Of a stretch of DNA of 9,120 nt, positions 1 to 6,454 are shown one piece after another. Source of the DNA: CAYHIW01 sp964356745. Its GTDB lineage: Bacteria > Patescibacteriota > Microgenomatia > UBA1406 > GWC2-37-13. Each line of letters begins with the position of its first letter. Position 1 is the first letter of the stretch. Location of the stretch: positions 1-9,120 of the forward strand of contig CAYHIW010000037.1 in the NCBI GenBank assembly GCA_964356745.1, given 5' to 3'. A program made the translations under genes and the position numbers. Below the pieces are notes generated by a model. That model ran no database searches. It had not been told where the DNA came from and worked only from the letters and a program-made list of their open reading frames with translations.

Positions 1-204
1 TGACTGGACAGGAAGATGTAGCGTGCGGGTTATATTTTTATTTCTTGCAATTACCTCAATAAGCTCATCAGAGAAGTCCCATGGATTTGAGGAGTAAAAT
101 TCCACAAGATCAAAGCCTATTTTTGCTACAGCCTCGAGTAGGTAAGGGAACAGAGTGGGAATGCGATATCTACCCAAATGTTTAACAAAAACAGGTTCTA
201 TTTT
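1..204 (-). CDS. miaB: C-terminal part of MiaB in the -1 frame, cut by the left window edge
   Basis: This is an open frame of 68 codons that reaches the window edge without a stop. Its translation resumes MiaB homology exactly where the upstream frame ends. The segment FPYLLEAVAKIGFDLVEFY, then SSNPWDFSDELIEVIA, then TRTLHLPVQS matches the family region usually written as LLxAVxxIxGxxRIRFTSPHPxDFxDxLIxxIA...HLHLPxQSG, which lies in the second half of the radical SAM barrel. It has no start codon or initiation signal of its own. I therefore read it as the continuation of the gene at 198-893 after a one-base frameshift in the AAAA tract at 201-204, not as a separate gene. The rest of the barrel and the TRAM RNA-binding domain would lie to the left of the window. 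Confidence 0.8.
198..204 (-). other. Apparent -1 frameshift site AAAATAG in miaB
   Basis: On the coding strand the codons read GAA AGA AAA TAG. Inserting one A in the AAAA run, or slipping the lysyl-tRNA back by one on A-AAA while TAG is in the A site, gives AAA ATA GAA CCT and restores the MiaB frame to the window edge. The upstream codon AGA does not re-pair well in the -1 frame, so this is not a standard tandem X-XXY-YYZ slippery heptamer. An assembly or sequencing indel, or a real inactivating deletion, is more likely than programmed shifting. Confidence 0.75.
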
Positions 205-893
205 CTTTCCATTAATTTAAATTCAATTTTCACACGAGGGTTAGCTAATGTTTTTGAATTATTAAAATATGTTTTTTCGAGATCTCGTTTCGTCTGTATG
301 TTTTCCTCACCAAGCAATAGATCGGCTCCGTACGAATTTACGTTTTGGCCAAGGAGGGTTATTTTGCGACAACCTTTTTTAAACAATTCTTCACATTCCG
401 CAATGATTGCATGAAAGGGTCTGCTGATTTCACGACCTCGTGAATAAGGGACAATGCAGAAGGTACAAAAATTATTACACCCGTTTGAGATAGGAACCCA
501 AGCGTGTTCTTTATTGTTCCGAACCGGTTCCAGATCAAATCCGACTTCCTCAATTGGCATAAACTCATCTACTTCGGGCATCCTTTCACGAATCTTTTGG
601 AAGTATTGTCCTGTCTTATCTCGGAAGGCCACTCCTATCATGCACCCGGTTACGATGATTTTGTAATATTCTTTGTTCTTAAGTTTTCGAGTTTTAATTT
701 CTCCAAGATTTCTGATAAGTCCATATACGCGGTCTTCTGCAGACTGTCGTACCATGCAAGTATTTACAATGACATACTGAGCGTCTTCATAATTTGTGGC
801 TTTTGAATAGCCACGTCCAGTAAATGCAGCGTCTACGCGTTCAGAGTCGGCGACGTTTTGTTGGCATCCAAATGTTTTAATTATAAATTTCAT
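198..893 (-). CDS. miaB: tRNA-2-methylthio-N6-(isopentenyl)adenosine37 synthase MiaB, N-terminal part, frameshifted
   Basis: MiaB adds a methylthio group to isopentenyl-adenosine 37 of tRNAs that read codons starting with U, using two iron-sulfur clusters and S-adenosylmethionine. The 231 residues contain the N-terminal methylthiotransferase domain with its three cluster cysteines: C10 in TFGCQQN, C46 in VNTCMVR and C84 in VTGCM. They also contain the radical SAM signature GCNNFCTFC (C139, C143, C146) followed by PYSRGRE, and the LLGQNVNSYG strand. The family is normally about 430-450 residues, but this frame stops at TAG (198-200) after MERK. The missing part is found one frame back at 1-204. 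The first ATG is used because homology begins at once. No clear Shine-Dalgarno sequence precedes it. The gene follows the sugar-phosphate transferase by 23 bases. Between LLGQNVN and FPYLL there are about 62 residues, against about 14 in E. coli MiaB. Family assignment is firm; whether the break is real or a sequencing error is open. Confidence 0.9.
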   Translation of the reverse strand: MKFIIKTFGCQQNVADSERVDAAFTGRGYSKATNYEDAQYVIVNTCMVRQSAEDRVYGLIRNLGEIKTRKLKNKEYYKIIVTGCMIGVAFRDKTGQYFQKIRERMPEVDEFMPIEEVGFDLEPVRNNKEHAWVPISNGCNNFCTFCIVPYSRGREISRPFHAIIAECEELFKKGCRKITLLGQNVNSYGADLLLGEENIQTKRDLEKTYFNNSKTLANPRVKIEFKLMERK

Positions 894-916
894 TTAACAT
901 TGATATCTTCGTATTA

Positions 917-1987
917 TTAATTATTAGTAAAATTTGTTTTTTTCAATCGTTCCATTATGAAGATAAAGACGATGAGAACGATTCCAACGGTAGCAAATGC
1001 GAGCATTTTCTCTATTCCTTTGAAAAATAACGCAGCGATACCAAGAATAAAGGTGATGAGCCAGTAGAAAACAGCGATACGTCTTCTTCCCCAACCAATC
1101 TCAAGCAATCGATGATGAAAATGTCCCCAGTCAGCACGAAATGGCGACTGTTTATTTTTGAGTCTGCGTAAAATACTATAAAGGGCGTCTATGGTGGGTA
1201 CCGAAAGAATAAGAACCGCCGTTCCAATCTTTCCAAACGAAAGAATAGCAAGAACACCAAGCAAAAATCCTGCAAGACTCCCCCCTCCATACCCAGGCAT
1301 TATTTTTTGAGGATAGACGTTGAAAGGAAGAAAGCCAAGGTATGCACCCGCGACAACAAACGATAAAAGGGTGACTGTTTGAGTTGATATGTCGTGAGCT
1401 GAGAAACGCTGTGCGAGAAGTCCTAAGAAAATAGCAGCAATACCGACAAATCCAGGTAATTGTCCATCAACTCCCTTGCTCCAGTTCACCATGTTCATAG
1501 TCCAGGTAAGCCAAATAACCGCGAGAAGATTGCCGAGAATAAGGATGGAATGAGTGCCAAATATATCAAGCGTTACTTTCCACAAGTCAAGACGAATGAC
1601 CCCTCCAAACGGGTTAGAAATATAAGGAATACCCAATCCAAAACCAATAACAATAAGAGAGATTAAAATATTTGTTGCAAAACGAAAGTAGGGAGATATG
1701 TCTAATTGGTCATCGATGAGACCAATTGCGGTAAGCAAAAATCCTGCTATAAGGACGCCCAGAACAATTTTATTAAGTTGGACAAATAAAATAGTGGCCA
1801 AAAAAAATGCCAGAAAAATAGGCAAACCACCACCACGAGGAATAATACCCTTGTGCGTATGAGCGGGATGTGTCTTTTTTTTGTGATCAGTAACGAGATT
1901 AAGTTTTTTTGCAATATAAATAGTGGGAATGGTAAAAAGAAAAGAAAATAAGAATGAGCTTACAAATGCAAAAAAATTATCGTTCAT
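917..1987 (-). CDS. Polyprenyl-phosphate N-acetylhexosamine-1-phosphate transferase, WecA/TagO type, with variant active-site residues
   Basis: This is a polytopic membrane enzyme of the MraY/WecA/TagO superfamily, which moves a sugar-1-phosphate from a UDP-sugar to an undecaprenyl-type phosphate and so starts a lipid-linked glycan. Its 356 residues are the usual family length, with about ten hydrophobic segments. Visible landmarks are HTHKGIIPRGGGLPIF (43-58), the acidic pair D92-D93 in GLIDDQ, NMVNWSKGVDGQ (165-176), MPGYGGGSLAGF (230-241) and WGHFHHRL (287-294). The HFHHRL box fits WecA/TagO/WbpL proteins; MraY has a LHHHFE box instead, so I do not call it mraY. Two positions depart from the usual motifs: the first Asp of DGxDG is K171, and the Asp of MGDSGS falls at Y233. 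The start overlaps the stop of the preceding gene as ATGA, which suggests translational coupling. The sugar substrate cannot be read from the sequence. Confidence 0.85.
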   Translation of the reverse strand: MNDNFFAFVSSFLFSFLFTIPTIYIAKKLNLVTDHKKKTHPAHTHKGIIPRGGGLPIFLAFFLATILFVQLNKIVLGVLIAGFLLTAIGLIDDQLDISPYFRFATNILISLIVIGFGLGIPYISNPFGGVIRLDLWKVTLDIFGTHSILILGNLLAVIWLTWTMNMVNWSKGVDGQLPGFVGIAAIFLGLLAQRFSAHDISTQTVTLLSFVVAGAYLGFLPFNVYPQKIMPGYGGGSLAGFLLGVLAILSFGKIGTAVLILSVPTIDALYSILRRLKNKQSPFRADWGHFHHRLLEIGWGRRRIAVFYWLITFILGIAALFFKGIEKMLAFATVGIVLIVFIFIMERLKKTNFTNN

Positions 1988-2289
1988 GATATCAGGAAGA
2001 TGATTTTTAAAAAGACCGCAGTAAATGACACAAGTAAAAATAATTTCAAATAGTAAAATAACTGTTTCACGTAATTATTGTCGTAAAAATATTTTTTATA
2101 AATAAACGAATTGAGGAAGAAAAAAAAATTAAGTAGGAGTGGAATTAGAAGAATGAGCCACCATGCAGCAAGTTGTGTTTCTCCATGAGAGCGTGAATAA
2201 AAAATAGGAATCTGTGGCGGAAGCGAACTACTCTTAAAAAGTATCGTAAGAAACATGGCAAGATTTGCTGTCAAAAGTAGAAATGGCAT
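1984..2289 (-). CDS. Small membrane protein, resembles DUF1648-type proteins
   Basis: This 101-residue protein has three likely membrane segments, at about 3-19, 41-65 and 79-100. The loop after the first helix carries LPPQIPIFYSRSHGETQLA (23-41). Its shape (a short LPPxIPxFY stretch, then G-x-x-Q/E-L) recalls the DUF1648 pattern LPxxIPxHfxxxGxxd, but this is a resemblance by eye only. There is no catalytic motif and I cannot assign a function. The ATG is three bases after the glyA stop (TAAcatATG), and the TGA overlaps the ATG of the downstream sugar-phosphate transferase by four bases. That tight coupling, together with the hydrophobic character typical of a real membrane protein, supports a genuine gene that may assist or regulate the transferase. 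A TATACT hexamer lies 8 bases before the ATG. Confidence 0.75.
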   Translation of the reverse strand: MPFLLLTANLAMFLTILFKSSSLPPQIPIFYSRSHGETQLAAWWLILLIPLLLNFFFFLNSFIYKKYFYDNNYVKQLFYYLKLFLLVSFTAVFLKIIFLIS

Positions 2290-2292
2290 ATG

Positions 2293-3621
2293 TTATGAGT
2301 ATACTTTTTTGAGAGGAAATTTTTTGCACAGTATCTCAACCTTCTTTTTAATTTCAACAAGTTCTTTGCGGGCTTTATTTACTATTGTTCGACGTGTGTC
2401 CTTATCAAGTTCCGTTCCTACAATAAATTTTTTTGCGTGTCCAATAACGGTCGCTACATCGTTAATATACGAGGCAATCTGTTTCATCTCTCTCTCTTTC
2501 ATGCCTCTTGTGGTAAGGCCGGGTGTTCCCAGTCGTATACCCGAAGGAAAAAAAGGAGGGTTTGGATCATTGGGAACTGCGTTTCGATTGAGAACAATTC
2601 CTGCAATTTCACAAGCTTCGGCCATGGTATTACCCAGTAGTTGTTTGTTCTGAAGATCGATCAAAATAAGATGATTGTCGGTGCCTCCGGTAACCAGATT
2701 AAATGAAAACTTTGTTAGTTCAGCTGCAAGCACCTTGGCATTTGCAACAATTTGTTTTGTGTATTTTTTAAACTGTGGTTTTGCTGCTTCTTCCAACGCA
2801 ACCCCAATCCCCGCTATGGTGTGCATGTGCGGTCCACCTTGAATACCAGGAATAATTGCTGAATTGATTTGTTTAGCAAGGTCTGGATTTTTATCAAGTC
2901 CTTTATTTGTTGTCATAATAAGCGCTCCTCGGGGTCCGCGAAGCGTTTTGTGAGTTGTTGTCGTTACGACATGTACGTGAGGAACCGGGGAGGGATGGTT
3001 GCCTCCAATAACAAGGCCTGAAATATGTGAAATATCTGCAAGTAGATAGGCTCCAACTTCATCGGCAATTGCAGCAAATTTTTTCCAGTCAAGTGTTCTG
3101 GCGTAAGCCGTAGTACCAGCAACTATTATCGAAGGTTTGTGTTGTTTAGCAAGCTCCCTGAGCGTCTTAAAATCGATCGTTCCTTTTTCATCGACCTCAT
3201 ATGGTAATGATTTAAAGTAAATACTGGATGCATTTTTGTTTGCACCATGCGTAAGGTGCCCACCACTTGCAAGAGACAAGCCCATAATGACATCTCCTGG
3301 TTTTAGTAAAGCGGTATAGACAGCAAAGTTCGCGGGAGATCCGGAGTGGGCTTGTACATTAACATACGGGACATTAAAAAGCTTTTTAGCACGATCTTGG
3401 ACAAGCGTCTCAACCTCATCGACTATTTCATTTCCTTGATAGTAGCGTCTTCTGGCGTACCCCTCTGAATATTTATTCATAAGACACGAACCAACCGCTT
3501 CTTCAACCGCATAAGAGGCGATGTTCTCTGAAGGAATCATCATAAGAGTGTTTTGTTGACGTTTACCCTCTAATTCAATAAGTTTTGCGATAGCGGGATC
3601 GGTTTTTTTCAAGTATTTCAT
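2293..3621 (-). CDS. glyA: Serine hydroxymethyltransferase
   Basis: GlyA is a cytoplasmic PLP enzyme that interconverts serine and glycine, passing the one-carbon unit to tetrahydrofolate. At 442 residues it is slightly longer than the common 415-430. Visible landmarks in order are MIPSENIAS (28-36), NKYSEGY (49-55), QAHSGSPAN (90-98), GGHLTHG (120-126), the cofactor-binding Asp in ADISHISGL (D196), the Schiff-base lysine in TTTTHKTLRGPRG (K225), a glycine-rich IPGIQGGPHMH stretch (257-267) and the carboxylate-binding Arg in SGIRLGTPGLTTRG (R363). All catalytic residues that I can place are present, so it should be active. Small departures, EGYARRRYYQG for the usual EGYPGKRYYGG, and ISHISGLVIGG for MAHIAGLVAAG, look like lineage variation. 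No Shine-Dalgarno sequence precedes the ATG, and an extended -10 box lies 12 bases before it. The gene follows the GT39-like gene by 26 bases, the longest gap in the window. Confidence 0.96.
   Translation of the reverse strand: MKYLKKTDPAIAKLIELEGKRQQNTLMMIPSENIASYAVEEAVGSCLMNKYSEGYARRRYYQGNEIVDEVETLVQDRAKKLFNVPYVNVQAHSGSPANFAVYTALLKPGDVIMGLSLASGGHLTHGANKNASSIYFKSLPYEVDEKGTIDFKTLRELAKQHKPSIIVAGTTAYARTLDWKKFAAIADEVGAYLLADISHISGLVIGGNHPSPVPHVHVVTTTTHKTLRGPRGALIMTTNKGLDKNPDLAKQINSAIIPGIQGGPHMHTIAGIGVALEEAAKPQFKKYTKQIVANAKVLAAELTKFSFNLVTGGTDNHLILIDLQNKQLLGNTMAEACEIAGIVLNRNAVPNDPNPPFFPSGIRLGTPGLTTRGMKEREMKQIASYINDVATVIGHAKKFIVGTELDKDTRRTIVNKARKELVEIKKKVEILCKKFPLKKVYS
2298..2303 (-). promoter_or_regulatory. 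Possible -10 box TATACT before the small membrane protein gene
   Basis: TATACT lies 8 bases upstream of the ATG at 2289, inside the end of glyA, and is preceded by A-rich runs. No convincing -35 box is present. The spacing would give a transcript with almost no leader. In DNA this AT-rich the match may be chance; the GTATAC palindrome here is part of the glyA Val-Tyr codons. Confidence 0.2.
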
Positions 3622-3633
3622 CTTTGGAAAAAC

Positions 3634-3642
3634 ATTATATCA
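3634..3642 (-). promoter_or_regulatory. Extended -10 promoter element upstream of glyA
   Basis: The coding strand reads TGATATAATG, that is TGn-TATAAT, in the 26-base gap between the GT39-like gene and glyA. An extended -10 can act without a good -35 box, and none is visible at 16-18 bases. TATAAT ends 12 bases before the glyA ATG, so initiation 6-8 bases downstream would leave a leader of only about 4-6 bases, too short for a Shine-Dalgarno site. Promoter function is inferred. Confidence 0.5.
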
Positions 3643-3647
3643 AACCA

Positions 3648-4961
3648 CTAGGGAACAGATTGCTCTATGCGAAATTCAAGCTTCTCATTGATAATTACTG
3701 CTCTGCGGGGATATGCGGGAGGACTATATGTCATTTTATCACTCGGAATTAATACTTTCCCAACGTATGCTGGGACTTCTTGGTAGAGCTTATTGTAAAT
3801 AAAAACCTTGTCTTGATTAAAATAATACTGAGCTGTGTGAAAATCTAATTCATTCTCAACATAGATAATAGTTTGAGAGTTAAGATGTGGTTTAATTTTC
3901 GCCGCTAATGTTTTAAAGTCAGCTTTTCTACGTTCTTTAATCTGAATAACATTGAAATGCAGTGAAAACATAAAAAGAGTAATGAGCATTACGATCGAAA
4001 GTATTTTATATTTTGAGTATTCAAAGACGTAGATTAAGTAAATAATAAGACCAACGCCGGTAAAAATTAAGTATCGTGGAAGAAATAATGGTTTCCATAG
4101 CGAGATGATGAAGACGCTAAAAGAAGGAATGGTAAACCAGAAAAAGAGAGACTTTACTACGTCATTTTTGAGTAATTTATCCCTCATTAAGACAAGCGAG
4201 CTGCCAATCAATATCCACATAAACAGAATGAAACCGAGTGAGAATTTCTGGTAAAAATAAAGGAAGTATTCATAACCTGTGTAGAGGGTAAATGGGATGC
4301 TTAATAACTCTCTTAAGCCGGGTTTTAAAATCCAGAAGTTGGAATCGATCGATTTGTTTTGAAACAAAAAGTAGACAATCCACGGGATAAATAACAGAAA
4401 AGAGTAAGTTGCATGTTTAATGGAGTGTATTTTTTCTTTCTTCGTCCAACCGCTCATGAGAACGAAAAGCACCTGGGTTGCCAATACAATCGTCATGAAG
4501 TAATGCGTATACAGTCCTAAAAGTAATGAAATGAAGTATAGTCGAGATCTTTTTGTCATTAAAAAGTAGTAAGAAGCTGTAGATATAAGCGCAAATAACA
4601 TATACATCCTTCCTTCGAACGCATAATAGTTAAGAAGAGGATTGACGAAAAATAGCAATGCATAAAGAGAAAGTTTTTTTCCTTTTATTTTTAATACGTC
4701 AATAAGCAATTCGATGAAGAAATAAAAAAGAAAGCCGTAGCAAAGAAATGAGAGTGATCGAATAGCAAGTTCTGAGTTGCCGAATATAAGCATCCAGATC
4801 TTCAGAATGAAATAATACAGTGGGGGGTTAAAGTCTCGAGAGGTAATTTTGATGATGTCGACAATTGAGTGTTTTGCCAAAAGATACGAAAAGGCTTCAT
4901 CACGCCAAAGGCTTTGAATGAAGTAGGAGAGAGGAGTTTTGGTATATAAAAATTCTAGCAT
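3648..4961 (-). CDS. Polytopic glycosyltransferase, GT39/PMT-like (polyprenyl-phosphate sugar dependent)
   Basis: Proteins of this GT-C class take a sugar from a polyprenyl-phosphate carrier and transfer it to a lipid, glycan or protein on the outer face of the membrane. The 437 residues hold roughly ten hydrophobic segments. The first-loop acidic motif is SLWRDEAF (D21-E22), followed by FNPPLYYFILKIW (44-56), GNSELAIRSLS (61-71), AFEGRMYMLFA (114-124) and KPLFLPRYLIF (290-300). A soluble C-terminal part (about 341-437) begins KERRKADFKTLAAKI, a common tail for the family. The ATG is one base after the stop of the GT2 gene. Only about 16 residues precede the RDE motif, and an in-frame stop ten codons upstream rules out a longer start, so the usual first membrane helix is absent. 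Donor and acceptor are unknown. Adjacency to the GT2 gene suggests shared glycan assembly. Confidence 0.8.
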   Translation of the reverse strand: MLEFLYTKTPLSYFIQSLWRDEAFSYLLAKHSIVDIIKITSRDFNPPLYYFILKIWMLIFGNSELAIRSLSFLCYGFLFYFFIELLIDVLKIKGKKLSLYALLFFVNPLLNYYAFEGRMYMLFALISTASYYFLMTKRSRLYFISLLLGLYTHYFMTIVLATQVLFVLMSGWTKKEKIHSIKHATYSFLLFIPWIVYFLFQNKSIDSNFWILKPGLRELLSIPFTLYTGYEYFLYFYQKFSLGFILFMWILIGSSLVLMRDKLLKNDVVKSLFFWFTIPSFSVFIISLWKPLFLPRYLIFTGVGLIIYLIYVFEYSKYKILSIVMLITLFMFSLHFNVIQIKERRKADFKTLAAKIKPHLNSQTIIYVENELDFHTAQYYFNQDKVFIYNKLYQEVPAYVGKVLIPSDKMTYSPPAYPRRAVIINEKLEFRIEQSVP

Positions 4962-4962
4962 T

Positions 4963-6438
4963 TTAAATTTTCTCAGTGACTTTGTATTTTAATTTTTTGC
5001 CAAAAATAATTCGGGTGTGTGCATCAAGAGCTGGGATTGATGAAAGGACAAAAGTGACCACTGGAAGAAGATACCATTGGATAATCAGAAAGGGAATAAT
5101 AATAGGATTGGTTTTTTGAGAGAATTTCCCTCGCAATTTAATGTCAAGATAACTGTAGACTAATAAAAAAGAGGTTGAAAGAGTGAGGATAAGACTCGAA
5201 ATTTGAGGAAGTAAGAATCCTAACACGGTACGTTTAAAAACAGGATTAATAAGAGGAGGAATGAAAGCGCTAATAGTGAGGATAAAAAAAGAAACGGGCC
5301 ACAATAAATGATTCTCAATGAGAAATATGAGTTTTTTAATTTTAGGTAGTACTGGAAGATGGGTTGATGCAAAAGACTGTTGAAAAGCATAGCCGATATC
5401 GCTCACGCCCCATGCCCATCTCTTTTCTTGTTCATACCTATTGGTAAATGTTTTAAAAAACTTACCGGAGTAAACGGCATCACCGCCAACAATAGTATAT
5501 AAAGGTATCGTTTTAACTTTTTCTCCAAATTTAAAAAATGCCTGAAAGTAAACGTGCCAATCTTCGGGAATAATATCGACATCCCAAAAGTTAATCTGTT
5601 TTAGGAGCCACAGACTCGTAGAATAGGTTGAGATCTGAATGAGGTTTTTCTTTTTCGATAAAAATGCCAGTCGTAGAATCGAGGAGAGCGTTGCTTGCAT
5701 GCGCACAAAAAAAGGCAGTTGCCAGAAATTATTATAAAGAAGAACGGGAGCCCAATAAAAATGATATAGACGATCGGTGTCTTTTAAATACTCACAAGTA
5801 AGGTAAGAAAAATAATTTTTAGGAAACAAGCTATCAGCATCCGCAATGGTAATGAGAACTTTTTCAGGTTTAAAATTATGTTCCTTTACATATTGGTCAA
5901 CAATAATCGCTGCGTGTGTCTGATTGCTTGCTTTCCCGGCAACTTCATGGGGTTGAAGTGTGTGCCAAGTCGTTATAATGTTTTGAAAATAATGTGAAAA
6001 CTCATTTCTTAATTTTTTATCTTTTTCGTGAGCTTCCTCTTCTCGATCTTCGAATGCAAGTACTAAATGCATTGTTTTGTGCGGATAATCTGACTGAGTA
6101 ATCTTCAGTACGGTGTCTTGAAGTTTATGAAGGAGTTCTTTGTAGTTTGGGATAATGACGAAGTGTTGAATAGATTCTGCATCTTTACGCATGACTTTTT
6201 GTTTGTACGAAATAGTCTGATTAAATTGAATCGTTTTGTACGAAAGTACAGAATGATAAACGGTTGTAATTGATTTATAAAAAAAATAAACGTCAAAAGA
6301 AAGGATGAAATAAGCAACAACGGCTGGGTGAAACGGCGATAAAAAAACAGGAAGAAGAATAAGGAACCACGACATGACGGGAACAAAAATATCAAAGAGT
6401 CGCTGAAAAAAGGGCGACGAAGCAATACGATCCGACAT
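4963..6438 (-). CDS. Membrane GT2 glycosyltransferase with DxD and QxxRW motifs
   Basis: This is an inverting GT-A glycosyltransferase that uses a nucleotide sugar on the cytoplasmic side of the membrane, similar in layout to cellulose- and hyaluronan-synthase-like enzymes. Counted from the chosen start the protein has 491 residues. It has two membrane segments at about 18-58, then the catalytic domain with VIIPNYKE (94-101), LAFEDREEEA (127-136), the metal-binding ADAD (199-202), IPEDW (290-294, candidate base D293) and QEKRW (337-341, the QxxRW motif). It ends with three or four C-terminal membrane segments (about 370-468). The frame is open to an ATG at 6546, but that would overlap the helicase gene by 90 bases and add a basic, non-homologous stretch. 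The ATG at 6438 lies 16 bases after the helicase stop, with a TATAAT box 6 bases before it, so I chose it. QxxRW suggests a processive polymerase, but the product is unknown. Confidence 0.85.
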   Translation of the reverse strand: MSDRIASSPFFQRLFDIFVPVMSWFLILLPVFLSPFHPAVVAYFILSFDVYFFYKSITTVYHSVLSYKTIQFNQTISYKQKVMRKDAESIQHFVIIPNYKELLHKLQDTVLKITQSDYPHKTMHLVLAFEDREEEAHEKDKKLRNEFSHYFQNIITTWHTLQPHEVAGKASNQTHAAIIVDQYVKEHNFKPEKVLITIADADSLFPKNYFSYLTCEYLKDTDRLYHFYWAPVLLYNNFWQLPFFVRMQATLSSILRLAFLSKKKNLIQISTYSTSLWLLKQINFWDVDIIPEDWHVYFQAFFKFGEKVKTIPLYTIVGGDAVYSGKFFKTFTNRYEQEKRWAWGVSDIGYAFQQSFASTHLPVLPKIKKLIFLIENHLLWPVSFFILTISAFIPPLINPVFKRTVLGFLLPQISSLILTLSTSFLLVYSYLDIKLRGKFSQKTNPIIIPFLIIQWYLLPVVTFVLSSIPALDAHTRIIFGKKLKYKVTEKI

Positions 6439-6444
6439 GTCACT

Positions 6445-6450
6445 ATTATA
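6445..6450 (-). promoter_or_regulatory. -10 box TATAAT six bases before the GT2 gene, leaderless-type layout
   Basis: A perfect TATAAT lies in the 16-base gap between the helicase stop and the chosen GT2 start, with only AGTGAC between it and the ATG. Transcription normally begins 6-8 bases after the -10 hexamer, so the first transcribed base would be at or next to the start codon, as in leaderless mRNAs of Deinococcus and Mycobacterium. No matching -35 box is visible. An AAAAGG run lies upstream, about 12 bases from the ATG, which is far for a ribosome binding site. Function is inferred from the hexamer and spacing. Confidence 0.5.
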
Positions 6451-6454
6451 CCTT

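Noticed and set aside
198..204. Classic tandem slippery heptamer in miaB
   Set aside because: The sequence A-AGA-AAA allows re-pairing only at the second codon; AGA to AAG is not a standard -1 slip.
178..893. Plus-strand open frames across the miaB region (178-414, 454-666, 504-806)
   Set aside because: They are antisense to clear MiaB coding sequence, show no recognisable domain and have no initiation context.
917..1987. Calling the sugar-phosphate transferase mraY
   Set aside because: The histidine box is HFHHRL, as in WecA/TagO, and not the LHHHFE box of MraY.
2255..2653. Plus-strand open frame of 132 codons
   Set aside because: It lies opposite the end of glyA, whose motifs are intact; its translation looks like antisense coding sequence.
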